Assembly (NCBI RefSeq): GCF_002216795.1 | Contig: NZ_CP022316.1 | Location: forward strand, 930,001 to 994,000 | Direction: 5' to 3' | Origin: Brachybacterium avium | GTDB taxonomy: Bacteria; Actinomycetota; Actinomycetes; Actinomycetales; Dermabacteraceae | Length of the DNA stretch: 64,000 nucleotides | Part shown: positions 1-8,233 of the stretch, one piece after another | Layout of the letters: every line of letters starts with the position of its first letter | How positions within the stretch are numbered: the first letter of the stretch is position 1 | Program-made: the position numbers and the translations under genes | The notes under the pieces: model-generated | The model's database searches: none | Seen by the model: the letters and a program-made list of their open reading frames with translations, nothing else | What the model was told of the DNA's origin: nothing

Positions 1-582
1 ACCGATGGTGGCGCGGCAGCGGGCATCCACGTTGCGGATCTCGCCGGACGGCATGCGCAGCTGCGCATACGGTCCTTCCTTGGCGACCAGCTGCACAGAG
101 GCGCCGGCGCTGCGGGCGATCTTGGCGCCGCCACCGGGGCGCAGCTCGATGGCGTGCACCACGGTGCCCAGCGGGATGTTCCGCAGCGGCAGGTTGTTGC
201 CGGGCTTGATATCCGCGTCGGGACCGTTCTCGATCCAGTCGCCCTGGCGCAGCTTGGCCGGCGCAAGGATGTAGCGCTTCTCGCCGTCCAGGTAGTGCAG
301 CAGCGCGATGCGCGCGGTGCGGTTGGGGTCGTACTCGATGTGAGCGACCTTCGCGTTGATGCCGTCCTTGTCGTGACGACGGAAGTCGATCACGCGGAAG
401 GCCCGCTTGTGGCCACCGCCCCGGTGACGGGAGGTGATACGACCGTTGTTGTTGCGACCGCCGGACTTGGACAGCGGACGGACCAGCGACTTCTCCGGCG
501 TGGACCGGGTGACCTCGACGAAGTCGGCGCCACTCGAGCCGCGACGACCGGGCGTGGTCGGCTTGCTCTTACGAATTGCCAT
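1..582 (-). CDS. rplB: 50S ribosomal protein L2 (uL2), 5' part only
   Basis: The first 194 codons of uL2, a primary 23S rRNA-binding protein near the peptidyl transferase centre. The ATG at 582 opens the typical N-terminus [14 protein letters not shown], followed by the conserved [13 protein letters not shown] stretch and the RNA-binding beta-barrel ([28 protein letters not shown]). The gene runs off the left window edge, so the conserved C-terminal part (about 85 residues) is not visible. It lies 46 bases downstream of rplW, with a GAGGG ribosome-binding site before the ATG, and is the fifth gene of the S10 operon read leftward. Confidence 0.97.
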   Translation of the reverse strand, partial: MAIRKSKPTTPGRRGSSGADFVEVTRSTPEKSLVRPLSKSGGRNNNGRITSRHRGGGHKRAFRVIDFRRHDKDGINAKVAHIEYDPNRTARIALLHYLDGEKRYILAPAKLRQGDWIENGPDADIKPGNNLPLRNIPLGTVVHAIELRPGGGAKIARSAGASVQLVAKEGPYAQLRMPSGEIRNVDARCRATIG

Positions 583-628
583 GTGGGTTTCCCTCAGACT
601 CTCTTCGGCTCCTCGGATATCGGCCGCC

Positions 629-931
629 TCAGGCGACCGACCCTCCGAAGATGTCGATGGCTCCGTCAGTCAGGGTGACGATGGCGCGCTTGGTGTCCTT
701 GCGCTTGCCGGTCCCGAAGCGCGTGCGGCGCGACTTGCCCTGACGGTTGATCGTGTTGACCGAGTTCACCTTGACGTCGAAGACCTTCTCGACGGCGATC
801 TTGATCTCGGTCTTGTTGGCGTCGGCAGCCACCAGGAAGGTGTACTTGCCCTCGTCCATCAGCCCGTAGCTCTTCTCGGAGACGACCGGGGCCAGCAGGA
901 CGTCGCGGGGATCCTTGTTCAGCGAGGTCAC
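629..931 (-). CDS. rplW: 50S ribosomal protein L23 (uL23)
   Basis: 100 residues, normal for uL23, which binds 23S rRNA at the exit tunnel and is the docking site for trigger factor and SRP. Family signatures seen are [15 protein letters not shown] near the N-terminus, [21 protein letters not shown], and the basic [17 protein letters not shown] segment. The start is GTG at 931, overlapping the rplD stop codon as GTGA with GAGGAG six bases upstream, so translation is probably coupled to rplD. Third-to-fourth gene junction of the S10 operon. Confidence 0.97.
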   Translation of the reverse strand: MTSLNKDPRDVLLAPVVSEKSYGLMDEGKYTFLVAADANKTEIKIAVEKVFDVKVNSVNTINRQGKSRRTRFGTGKRKDTKRAIVTLTDGAIDIFGGSVA

Positions 932-1872
932 TTCGACTCCTCCTCGGCGGCATCATCGGCCGCGGTGGACTCCTTGACTGCGTTCACGAAGCCGGCGGCC
1001 TTGGCGGCCTCCTCGTTCGTGAACCAGACCTCGGCCTTGGTACGGCCGTACCACGGGGAGTCCGGGGTGTGGAACTTCATCGAGTCCTGGTTGCCCTTGA
1101 TCGAGAATCCCTCGGGGGCGGCGCCGTCGGCCAGAGGGGCCGCCGAACCTGCACCGAAGGGAGCCTCCTGCCCGGCAGCCGGAGCGGCCGGAGCAGCGGC
1201 GGCCTTCGCCGTGGCGAAGGTCGAGGTGGGCAGGACCAGGGTCGCCTGAGCCACGAAGTCCTCGAGCGCACCGGCGGTGAAGACCACGTCGTCGGAGAGC
1301 ATGACGTCGTAAGTGTTCACCTGATCGGCGTACAGGACATGGGTGGTCGGCAGGTTGCGCGAGCTGAGCGCGCCCAGATCGTCATCGCGACGCACGACCA
1401 CCAGCAGGTGGCGACGGTCCGAGACGTTGGACAGGGTCTGACGCACGGACTTGGTCGACGCGACATCGCCCTCCAGGAGCGAGGACACGACGTGGACGCG
1501 GCCGTTGCGGGCCCGATCCGAGAGGGCTCCGCGCAAGGCGGCGGCCTTCATCTTCTTCGGGGTGCGCTGGCTGTAGTCGCGCGGGACGGGCCCGTGGACG
1601 ACGCCGCCGCCGGCGAACTGCGGGGCGCGCAGGGAGCCCTGACGGGCACGACCGGTGCCCTTCTGCTTCCAAGGCTTCTTGCCGCCGCCACGCACCTCGG
1701 CGCGGGTCTTGGTCTTGTGGGTGCCCTGGCGGCCGGCCGCCTGCTGGGCGACGACCACCTGGTGGATCAGGGGCACATTGGTCTGCACGTCGAAGATCGA
1801 CGCGGGCAGCTCGACGGAGCCGGACTTCTTACCGGCCGGATCGAGCACGTCGACAGTCAGGTTCGCTGCCAT
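928..1872 (-). CDS. rplD: 50S ribosomal protein L4 (uL4) with C-terminal extension
   Basis: uL4 helps assemble the 50S subunit and its loop lines the exit tunnel. The ordinary L4 domain occupies about residues 1-220: the tunnel loop ([20 protein letters not shown]) and the usual C-terminal fold ending near [13 protein letters not shown]. Most bacterial L4 proteins are 200-220 residues; this one has 314. The extra ~93 residues are an Ala/Pro linker, a compact segment at about residues 255-295 (pattern IKGN..SMKFH.P.S.WY..T.AEVWF, then A.AAGF), and an acidic tail. That segment resembles the short 'sunset'-type domain usually seen on actinobacterial secreted proteins (recalled family resemblance, not searched). 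The start is ATG at 1872, six bases downstream of the rplC stop. Confidence 0.95.
   Translation of the reverse strand: MAANLTVDVLDPAGKKSGSVELPASIFDVQTNVPLIHQVVVAQQAAGRQGTHKTKTRAEVRGGGKKPWKQKGTGRARQGSLRAPQFAGGGVVHGPVPRDYSQRTPKKMKAAALRGALSDRARNGRVHVVSSLLEGDVASTKSVRQTLSNVSDRRHLLVVVRRDDDLGALSSRNLPTTHVLYADQVNTYDVMLSDDVVFTAGALEDFVAQATLVLPTSTFATAKAAAAPAAPAAGQEAPFGAGSAAPLADGAAPEGFSIKGNQDSMKFHTPDSPWYGRTKAEVWFTNEEAAKAAGFVNAVKESTAADDAAEEESK
988..1110 (-). other. Extra C-terminal domain of L4 (sunset-like)
   Basis: Codons ~255-295 of rplD encode a conserved-looking block rich in aromatic and charged residues ([35 protein letters not shown]). It follows a low-complexity Ala/Pro/Gly linker and precedes an acidic tail. 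It is not part of the canonical uL4 fold. The spacing GN..S..(F/Y)H.P.S.(W/Y)Y..T.AE.WF matches what I recall of the sunset domain; a role on the ribosome surface is unknown. Confidence 0.6.
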
Positions 1873-1877
1873 CGGGC

Positions 1878-2558
1878 TCAGGCCTCCTTCGCGGGGCTCT
1901 TGACAGCCGAGCGCACGAGCACGAGGCCGCCCTTGGCGCCGGGAACGGCACCCTTGACGAGCACAAGGCCCTTCTCGACGTCGACCGCGTGAACGGTCAG
2001 GTTCTGGACACTGGTGCGGTCGCCGCCCATACGGCCAGCCATGCGCTGACCCTTGAACACGCGACCGGGGGTGGAGGCGCCACCGATGGAGCCGGGCTTG
2101 CGGTGGTTGCGGTGCTGGCCGTGCGAGGCGCCGACACCGGCGAACCCGTGGCGCTTCATGACGCCTGCGGTGCCCTTGCCCTTGGAGGTGCCGACGACGT
2201 CGACCTTCTGCCCGGCCTCGAAGATCGAAGCGTCGATCTCCTGGCCGAGGGAGTACTCCGCAGCGTTGAGGGTGCGCAGCTCGACGAGGTGACGGCGCGG
2301 GGTCACGCCGGCCTTCTCGAAGTGGCCCTTCAGCGGCAGGGAGACCTTGCGGGGATCGATCTGCCCGTAGGCGATCTGCACCGCGTCGTACCCGTCGGTC
2401 TCGACGGAGCGGATCTGGGTGACGACGTTCGCACCGGTCTGCACGACGGTCACGGGGACGAGCTTTCCATTCTCGTCCCAGACCTGGGTCATGCCGAGCT
2501 TGGTGCCGAGCACGCCGGACACCGGAGCGGCCTTCTGGCCGGTCAGTTCGTTGCTCAT
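1878..2558 (-). CDS. rplC: 50S ribosomal protein L3 (uL3)
   Basis: 226 residues from ATG 2558. uL3 initiates 50S assembly and reaches toward the peptidyl transferase centre. Seen: [25 protein letters not shown] at the N-terminus, and the central loop [22 protein letters not shown] followed by [27 protein letters not shown]. An in-frame GTG nine bases upstream is possible, but GAGGG sits at normal distance from ATG 2558, so I chose the ATG. The rpsJ stop is 11 bases upstream; second gene of the S10 operon. Confidence 0.96.
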   Translation of the reverse strand: MSNELTGQKAAPVSGVLGTKLGMTQVWDENGKLVPVTVVQTGANVVTQIRSVETDGYDAVQIAYGQIDPRKVSLPLKGHFEKAGVTPRRHLVELRTLNAAEYSLGQEIDASIFEAGQKVDVVGTSKGKGTAGVMKRHGFAGVGASHGQHRNHRKPGSIGGASTPGRVFKGQRMAGRMGGDRTSVQNLTVHAVDVEKGLVLVKGAVPGAKGGLVLVRSAVKSPAKEA

Positions 2559-2569
2559 ATCCACCACCC

Positions 2570-2878
2570 TCAGAGCTTGATCTCGATGTTGACGTCCGCC
2601 GGCAGGTCGAGACGCATGAGCGAATCCACGGCCTTCGGCGTGGGATCGACGATGTCGATCAGGCGCTTGTGCGTGCGCATCTCGAAATGCTCACGGGAGT
2701 CCTTGTACTTGTGCGGCGAACGGATCACGCAGAACACGTTCTTCTCCGTCGGCAGCGGCACCGGGCCCACGACAGTCGCGCCAGCGCTGGTGACCGTCTC
2801 GACGATCTTGCGCGCCGAGCTGTCGATCACCTCGTGGTCGTACGACTTGAGCCGGATGCGGATCTTCTGTCCCGCCAT
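2570..2878 (-). CDS. rpsJ: 30S ribosomal protein S10 (uS10)
   Basis: 102 residues ([19 protein letters not shown]..., ending ADVNIEIKL). uS10 is a 3' major-domain 30S protein and also the NusE partner of NusB in antitermination. Conserved motifs [35 protein letters not shown] are present (shown in part: [16 protein letters not shown]). The ATG at 2878 gives the standard family length; frames extending further upstream enter the leader. First gene of the S10 operon; its leader is at 2879-3174. Confidence 0.97.
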   Translation of the reverse strand: MAGQKIRIRLKSYDHEVIDSSARKIVETVTSAGATVVGPVPLPTEKNVFCVIRSPHKYKDSREHFEMRTHKRLIDIVDPTPKAVDSLMRLDLPADVNIEIKL

Positions 2879-3174
2879 GGCGTCCTGTCTCTCTTCCTCG
2901 TCTGGCATGGATGCAACCGTCTCCCGGTACCCGAGGACGGGCGTGTCGGCCTCCGCGGGGCGCATGAGCCCAGCACGAGACCGCCGAGAATCGGCTGCGT
3001 CTGCGTCGTATCCCTGCGACGATGCGCACTCCGCACCATGGGGCGCGGTTCGCATCCTCGGGACGGGCCTCCTCCGGTGATCATTCTCCGAGGAATCCCT
3101 CGGAGAACGGAACCGGGCATGTCGGCCCGCGCAGACAACTTGAACAGTCTGTCAGAATCGGCCCGCCACGACAA
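2879..3174 (-). promoter_or_regulatory. S10 operon leader/promoter region with a 10-bp hairpin
   Basis: About 300 bases without a supported gene upstream of rpsJ; the S10 operon promoter should lie here. I see no convincing -35/-10 pair. There is a perfect hairpin at 3084-3107 (TTCTCCGAGG, loop AATC, CCTCGGAGAA), about 206 bases upstream of the rpsJ start, in the likely 5' leader. It could be a leader regulatory element or simply a structured spacer. Confidence 0.4.
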
Positions 3175-3220
3175 GACGGGCCCGGGTGCACCCTGTCACA
3201 TCCAGGGTCCCGGGCCCGTC
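3175..3220 (-). terminator. Terminator of the sugar ABC operon
   Basis: Strong inverted repeat: GACGGGCCCGGG and CCCGGGCCCGTC as a 12-bp outer stem, with an inner ACCCTG/CAGGGT stem. It starts 30 bases beyond the last permease stop codon and isolates that operon from the S10 operon leader. The flank read leftward is CTTGTCG, a weak U-tract typical of high-GC actinobacteria. Confidence 0.75.
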
Positions 3221-3249
3221 GAGAGCACTCCGCGGAGTTCGGTCCTTCC

Positions 3250-4185
3250 TCACTTGTCCGAGCTGCGACCGACTCCGCCCTGCAGCTGGCGCTGGAAGAA
3301 CGCATAGATGATGAGTACCGGCAGAATCGTGATGGTCACGGCCGCGAACATCGCTCCCCAGTCGGATTGATAGCCCTGCTGCGCCTGCATGTTCGCGAGG
3401 CCCTGTGCGAGCACGAACTTGCTCTGGTCGGTGTTGAGCACGACCGGCAGCAGGAACTGGTTCCACAGGCCCAGGAAGTTGAAGATCGTCACGCTCGCGA
3501 GGCCCGGAAGGGCCATCGGAACCATCACCTGGAAGAAGGTGCGGAAGTCGCCTGCGCCGTCGATAGAGGCGGCCTCGGCGATCTCCTCCGGCAGCTGCCG
3601 GAAGAACGCGTAGAGGAAGAACACCGTGAACGGCAGTGCGAAGCCCGAATAGGCGAGGATGAGTCCCAGATAGGTATTCCTCAGGCTCAGCGATTCGAGC
3701 ACGAAGAACAGCGGCACCACCGCCAGGAACAGCGGGAACGTGAGGCCCGCGATCAGCCCGTAGTAGATCAGCCGCCGCCCGGGGAAGGTGTACCGCGCCA
3801 GGATGTACGCGCACATAGAGCCCAGCAGCATCACCAGGAGCAGGGCTCCGCCGACGACGATCAGCGTGTTCCCGAAGAACCGGCCGATGCCGGCCTCGGT
3901 CCACGCGTTCACGAAGTTGTCGAAGTTCAGCTTCTCCGGGAGGCTGAACGGGGAGATGAGGATCTCCCGCGAATTCTTGAACGAGCTGTAGAACGTCCAC
4001 AGCAGCGGCAGGATCACCAGCAGCGCCCAGATGCTCAGGATCACATTGGCGACGACGCCGAAGGTCCGATCGCTGCCGGACCCCTTGGGATGGGCTCCGC
4101 CCTTCCTGCTGCGGGAGGTTCTCGCGTCGCCCCGCGCAGGCGCCGCAGCGACCGCGCTCGGGGAGTCAGCGCTCTGCGTCGCCAT
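3250..4185 (-). CDS. ngcG: Carbohydrate ABC transporter permease (NgcG/MalG-like)
   Basis: 311 residues, inner-membrane subunit of a CUT1-family sugar importer. About six hydrophobic segments are visible, beginning VILSIWALLVILPLLWTFY after a basic cytoplasmic N-terminus. The ATPase-contact EAA loop reads EAASIDGAGDFRTFFQVMVPM, the hallmark of the MalG side (motif EAAxxDGA). The ATG at 4185 overlaps the upstream permease stop as TGATG, so the two are coupled; an adjacent GTG at 4188 is an alternative. Assignment to NgcG rests on the operon partner resembling NgcE; other CUT1 sugars remain possible. Confidence 0.85.
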   Translation of the reverse strand: MATQSADSPSAVAAAPARGDARTSRSRKGGAHPKGSGSDRTFGVVANVILSIWALLVILPLLWTFYSSFKNSREILISPFSLPEKLNFDNFVNAWTEAGIGRFFGNTLIVVGGALLLVMLLGSMCAYILARYTFPGRRLIYYGLIAGLTFPLFLAVVPLFFVLESLSLRNTYLGLILAYSGFALPFTVFFLYAFFRQLPEEIAEAASIDGAGDFRTFFQVMVPMALPGLASVTIFNFLGLWNQFLLPVVLNTDQSKFVLAQGLANMQAQQGYQSDWGAMFAAVTITILPVLIIYAFFQRQLQGGVGRSSDK

Positions 4186-5153
4186 CACACGTCCTTCCGT
4201 CGGAAGCTGAACAGCACGATCACGGCCATCAGCATCGTGACCAGAGCCAGCACCACGCCCATCGCCGAGGCGAGCCCGAAGCGGGAGTCGAAGAAGGCCG
4301 TCTCGTAGAGGTACCGGGAGATGACCTCGGTGCTCTTGGCGGTGCCGCCGTTGGGGGTCATCACCTGGATGTACACGAACATGTCCAGCGCGACGATCCC
4401 CATGTAGACCGCGGCCGTCGAGACGTTCTCCCGGATCATCGGCAGGATCACCTGCACGGACAGCCGCAGACGACCGCAGCCGTCGAGGCGCGCCGCCTCG
4501 ACGATCTCTGCAGGCACCGCATGGATCGCCGCGACGAACAGCACCATATAGAAGCCCAGCAGGTTCCAGACCACAGCCAGGCCCACCGCGATGAGCGCGA
4601 AATCGGGGCTCCCCAGCCAGGCGATCCCCGGATCCAGACCGATCAGGCCCAGAGTCCCGTTCAGCAATCCCCCATTGGGTGAATAGATGAACGCGAACAG
4701 GATGCCGACCACGACGGCGGGGATGACATACGGGAAGAAGCTGACCATGCGGAAGAAGTTCGCACCGCGCACACCGCGGACCTCACCGCGCGTGCTGCCG
4801 CCGACGGTCACCAGGATCGCCAGCGCGAACGCGAGCACGATCACGACCGTCGGCAGTGCGACCATCAGGATGAGGTTGTTGGTCAGCGCCTTGAGGAACG
4901 TGGGGTCCTGGAACAATGTGACGTAGTTGCCCAGCCCGATGAACTCGGGCGCGGCCGAGAGTCCCCGCCAGTTCGTCAGCGAATAGAAGATCGCCTGCGC
5001 GATCGGCCAGACGACGATCACGGCGTACAGCAGCAGCGGGAGTCCGAGGAAGATCGCGAAGAACAGCACGCGGGACGGCGTGATGCGGCGACGCGCCCCT
5101 CGGGTGCGCACAGGCGCACCCGAGGGGACGGTGGTTCCGATAGCAGCGCTCAT
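4185..5153 (-). CDS. ngcF: Sugar ABC transporter permease (NgcF/MalF-like)
   Basis: 322 residues, the MalF-side permease of a CUT1 importer. The first membrane segment is at about residues 28-50 (VLFFAIFLGLPLLLYAVIVV) and the EAA loop is EAARLDGCGRLRLSVQVILP. ATG 5153 overlaps the stop of the upstream binding-protein gene, so the three genes form one translationally coupled operon. No ATPase gene accompanies them; in Streptomyces such importers share the multitask ATPase MsiK encoded elsewhere (established knowledge), which I infer here too. Confidence 0.88.
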   Translation of the reverse strand: MSAAIGTTVPSGAPVRTRGARRRITPSRVLFFAIFLGLPLLLYAVIVVWPIAQAIFYSLTNWRGLSAAPEFIGLGNYVTLFQDPTFLKALTNNLILMVALPTVVIVLAFALAILVTVGGSTRGEVRGVRGANFFRMVSFFPYVIPAVVVGILFAFIYSPNGGLLNGTLGLIGLDPGIAWLGSPDFALIAVGLAVVWNLLGFYMVLFVAAIHAVPAEIVEAARLDGCGRLRLSVQVILPMIRENVSTAAVYMGIVALDMFVYIQVMTPNGGTAKSTEVISRYLYETAFFDSRFGLASAMGVVLALVTMLMAVIVLFSFRRKDV

Positions 5154-6619
5154 CAGTCAGGGACGTCGAACTTCTCGATGCTGTCGTCCTCACGGACGCC
5201 GTCGATCATCGCCTGCTCCCGCTCCCGCGCCTGGTCGGCGGTGAGGCCGCCGCTGAGGAACTCCGTCCACAGGGTGACCGTGTCCGGGCCGAGCCCGTAC
5301 CAATCCCGGTGATTGATGTGGAAGGTGTTCTCCCCGGCGGCGGTGATCATCTCGTTGGTCGAGGCGAGAGCCGTCGAACCGAAGGCGTCCTCGGGGATGG
5401 TGTCCTTGAGGACCGTCGGGGACGAGGTGATCTCGGAGAAGTTCTGCGCCTGCTCCTTGGAGAGCATGATCCGCAGGAACTCGAGGCCGCCGGCCCCGTT
5501 CGCAGCGTCGCTGGGAACGAAGAAGGGCTCGCCGGCTGTGCCGTGGATGGCTTCCGCCGGCATGGCGCCGTTCGAGCTCAGCTGGGGCGTGGGCACGCCC
5601 ACCATCTCGTAATCATCGGGGGTGATGCCCTTCTGCTCGTTCTCGATCCACGAGCCCGAGGGGTACATCACCGCCTTCCCGGTCACCCACTGGGCCTGGG
5701 CCTCGGTGTGCTTGATCCCGGCCCCGCCGGAGAGGAAGTAGCCGGCCTTGACAGCGTCCTCGATCGCCGCGTAGGCGGCGACGACGGAGTCCTGCTCGAA
5801 GGCGTCGGGCTCGAGCCGGTCGAGGTTCTTCTGCACCTCGATGCCGCCCTCCTTGATGGCCATCGAGAGTGCGAGCTCCCGGTAGTAGTTCGACGCGTTC
5901 TGCCCGCCCCACGGGAACAGTGCGATGCCCTCGGCTTTCGCGGCCTCACCAATGGTCATCACGTCGTCCCAGGTGGCAGGCATGGCCCAGCCCTTGTCCT
6001 CGAACTGCTTGCGAGAGAGCCACACCGCATAGACGGTGTAGACGTAGTTGAACGCGTACACCTTGCCGGAATAAGTCCCCGCATCCAACGAACCGGGGAT
6101 CAAGGAATCCTTGATGGTGCCTCCGTCGATGGACGGCGCCTCGGCGAGCTGGTCGAGCTCGGCGACGCTGCTCTCCCCGACCAGAGCGCCGGCGTTCATC
6201 GACTGCGCACCGGAGTTGTCGAAGAGATCGGGCGGGTTGCCGCCGATGAAGCGCGGCTGCAGATCGGGCTGGATGTTGACCGTCGAGGAGACCTTGACGT
6301 CGGCGTCCGGGTACATCTCCTCGTACTTGTCCCCGGCGTCCTTCGCGTACTGGTCGCCGTAGCCGCCGTTGAAGATGACGACGTCCACCGGGGCATCGCC
6401 GGCGACTCCGAAGGGGTTGTCGTCGGAGACGTCGCCCTCGCCGGTCCCGACCCCGGCCTCACCGCCGTCCTCATCGTCCGAGCCGCCACCGCCGGCGGCG
6501 CAGGCGCTCAGCGCCGCAGCTCCCGCACCGGCGCCGGCGAGGCTCAGGAACAGTCGTCGTGACGCACCGAGCTTCTCAGCCGGGGTGTCGAGGATGGTGG
6601 GGTCCTTGGAGTCGTCCAT
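5153..6619 (-). CDS. ngcE: Sugar-binding lipoprotein, NgcE-like (GlcNAc/chitobiose type)
   Basis: 488 residues. The N-terminus has a twin-arginine-like motif (SRRLFLSLAG) and a lipobox LSAC, then a Gly/Asp/Glu-rich linker, so it is a membrane-anchored, probably Tat-exported solute-binding protein. The mature part contains DVVIFNGGYGDQYAK, PPDLFDNSGA, YTVYAVWLSRKQFE, SWIENEQKG and AGENTFHINHRDWYG, which I recall from Streptomyces NgcE, the N-acetylglucosamine/diacetylchitobiose receptor. Substrate is therefore inferred. ATG 6619 was chosen because AGAGGGAG lies just upstream; ATGs at 6634/6637 have no such site. Confidence 0.82.
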   Translation of the reverse strand: MDDSKDPTILDTPAEKLGASRRLFLSLAGAGAGAAALSACAAGGGGSDDEDGGEAGVGTGEGDVSDDNPFGVAGDAPVDVVIFNGGYGDQYAKDAGDKYEEMYPDADVKVSSTVNIQPDLQPRFIGGNPPDLFDNSGAQSMNAGALVGESSVAELDQLAEAPSIDGGTIKDSLIPGSLDAGTYSGKVYAFNYVYTVYAVWLSRKQFEDKGWAMPATWDDVMTIGEAAKAEGIALFPWGGQNASNYYRELALSMAIKEGGIEVQKNLDRLEPDAFEQDSVVAAYAAIEDAVKAGYFLSGGAGIKHTEAQAQWVTGKAVMYPSGSWIENEQKGITPDDYEMVGVPTPQLSSNGAMPAEAIHGTAGEPFFVPSDAANGAGGLEFLRIMLSKEQAQNFSEITSSPTVLKDTIPEDAFGSTALASTNEMITAAGENTFHINHRDWYGLGPDTVTLWTEFLSGGLTADQAREREQAMIDGVREDDSIEKFDVPD

Positions 6620-6885
6620 AGCTCCCTCTTTCATCATTGAAGCGGAGAATCTGCTGTCGAGCCGGCGCGAAGAGGTCTTGTGCCGCCCGCCTCAGCGTAC
6701 TCGCGACCTGATCGTCTCTGCGTGCCTCGCCGCCAATGTGACCAAAAAGTTGCACAATTCGGCGAAATCCGCTCATCTCCGCCTCGAGAACCGTCCAGGA
6801 CCTGAACGACCGGCCGCGTGCGCAACCATTCACACCGGACTCCCTGCGCCGATCCAGCCAGCTCGCCGATTCCTGCTCTACGGTG
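6620..6885. other. Intergenic region upstream of the ngcE-like gene
   Basis: No gene is supported here. The leftward operon promoter must lie in it. An AT-richer patch at about 6735-6775 contains TTGTGCAA, an 8-base palindrome of the kind used by LacI/DeoR-type sugar regulators, but I found no second half-site or clear -35/-10 pair, so the operator idea is weak. The boundary with the IS110 element to the right cannot be fixed by eye. Confidence 0.35.
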
Positions 6886-7111
6886 GCCTCAGTGTGAGGC
6901 TTGCTGGTGCCGCGGATGTCGCGGTGGTTGGATCCTTTCCATCCGGTGATTGGCTCTTACGCTGGCTGCCGTTCTTCGTTGAGCTGGCCTTCATGGGTAT
7001 TGCCGTCGCCGGGTGGGAAGGACCGGCCGGCGTGACTTGATAGGAGCGTGCAGCTGCCCCACTGAGGTTTGTCCGCCGACCGGCCCGACCGTTCGACCCC
7101 CACTCGAATTC
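6886..7111 (+). ncRNA. Candidate IS110 bridge RNA region
   Basis: IS110-subgroup elements encode a bridge RNA in the noncoding end upstream of the recombinase (established for IS621 and relatives). This stretch carries consecutive small hairpins: GCCTCA/TGAGGC (6886-6900), CCGCG/CGCGG (6910-6924), GGAT/ATCC (6930-6944) and a larger GC-rich pairing around 7007-7033. The position and structure fit, but target and donor loops were not identified. Confidence 0.3.
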
Positions 7112-7127
7112 AAGGGAGGCAGTGACC

Positions 7128-8219
7128 ATGGTGGTCCTGATCGGCGCTGACGTCCACAAGAACTCGCACACCTTCGTCGCGGTCGACGCGGCGGGCAAGC
7201 AGATCGGGCAGATCACTGTCCGCGCGACTCATAGCGGTCACGAGAAGGCCTACCGATGGGCCAGGAAGTCCTTCATCGAGCAGGACCGCCAGTGGGGGGT
7301 GGAGGACTGTCGCCACCTCACCGGTCTGCTCGAACGCGATCTCCTTGCCCATGGAGAGCCCGTGGTCAGGGTGCCGGCGAAGCTGATGGCACGCCAACGC
7401 GCCACAGCGCGCACTCGCGGGAAGTCCGACCCGATCGATGCTCTCGCCGTCGCGCGGGCGATGGCCCGCGAGGACGATCTGCCGACCGCGTTCACCGATG
7501 AGCAGGCACGAGAGGTCAAGCTGGTCCTGGCGCGTCGTGAGGACCTGGTCGCGGAGCGGACCCGGGTGATCAACCGCCTGCGCTGGCACCTGCACGAGCT
7601 CGACCCCGAAGTCGACCCGGCACCACGCGCGCTGACCCATCGACCGGCTCAGGAACGAGTGCGGGAGCTGGTCGAGGCGAGCGAGGGGATCGTCGCGGAG
7701 ATCGCGGGCATGGTCCTGGCCGACCTCGAACGGCTCTGCTCCTCGATCAGCGAGCTGGATGCGCGGCTGCGTGTCATGGTCCGGGAGGTGGAGCCGGTGC
7801 TGTTGGAGATCCCCGGCTGCGCGGAGCTGTCGGCCGCGAAGATCCTCGCCGAGACCGCCGGGATCGAACGGTTCGCGAACGAGGGGAAGTACGCGATGTT
7901 CGCCGGCTGCGCTCCGATCCCGGTCTGGTCAGGCAAGACCGAGGGGAGAGTCCGTCTGAACAGGGGCGGGAATCGTCAGTTGAATTGCGCGATCCACCGC
8001 ATCGCCCTCACTCAAGTCCGTCTCGAAGGACCCGGTAAGGAGTACTACGACCGGCTCCGCGAACAGGGCAAGACCGTGATGGAAGCCCTCCGCTGCTTGA
8101 AGAGCGCGATCGCCCGCCGCATCTGGCGCGCTCTCACCCGTGCCCACGCCGAAGCCCTCGCCACCACCCCGATCCCACTGAACCCCACCTCAACGACTTG
8201 CGTACCGCAAGCCGCTTGA
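7128..8219 (+). CDS. IS110-family transposase (DEDD recombinase)
   Basis: 363 residues, full length. The N-terminal RuvC-like DEDD domain begins VVLIGADVHKNSHTF (first Asp) and includes SDPIDALAVARA (later Asp). The C-terminal transposase_20/IS116-IS110-IS902 domain is IPGCAELSAAKILAETAG... GRVRLNRGGNRQLN, with the conserved serine-bearing region. AAGGGAGG at 7112-7119 is eight bases before ATG 7128 and only two before GTG 7122, so ATG is preferred. No frameshift or internal stop is present; the element is potentially active. Confidence 0.93.
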   Translation: MVVLIGADVHKNSHTFVAVDAAGKQIGQITVRATHSGHEKAYRWARKSFIEQDRQWGVEDCRHLTGLLERDLLAHGEPVVRVPAKLMARQRATARTRGKSDPIDALAVARAMAREDDLPTAFTDEQAREVKLVLARREDLVAERTRVINRLRWHLHELDPEVDPAPRALTHRPAQERVRELVEASEGIVAEIAGMVLADLERLCSSISELDARLRVMVREVEPVLLEIPGCAELSAAKILAETAGIERFANEGKYAMFAGCAPIPVWSGKTEGRVRLNRGGNRQLNCAIHRIALTQVRLEGPGKEYYDRLREQGKTVMEALRCLKSAIARRIWRALTRAHAEALATTPIPLNPTSTTCVPQAA

Positions 8220-8233
8220 CATAGGAGATACCC

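Larger units (their letters stand above)
6886..8228 (+). mobile_element. IS110-family insertion sequence (ends approximate)
   Basis: A single DEDD transposase gene is preceded by about 240 bases of structured noncoding DNA. IS110 elements lack long terminal inverted repeats and target duplications, so ends cannot be placed from one copy. CTTGATAGGAG (7036-7046) and CTTGACATAGGAG (8215-8227) are related short motifs on the two sides of the gene. The right end lies at or just inside the ribosome-binding site of the next gene (ATG 8234). Confidence 0.6.

Noticed and set aside
6735-6775. LacI-type operator in front of the sugar ABC operon
   Set aside because: Only one 8-base palindrome (TTGTGCAA) without a repeat or linked regulator gene in the window.
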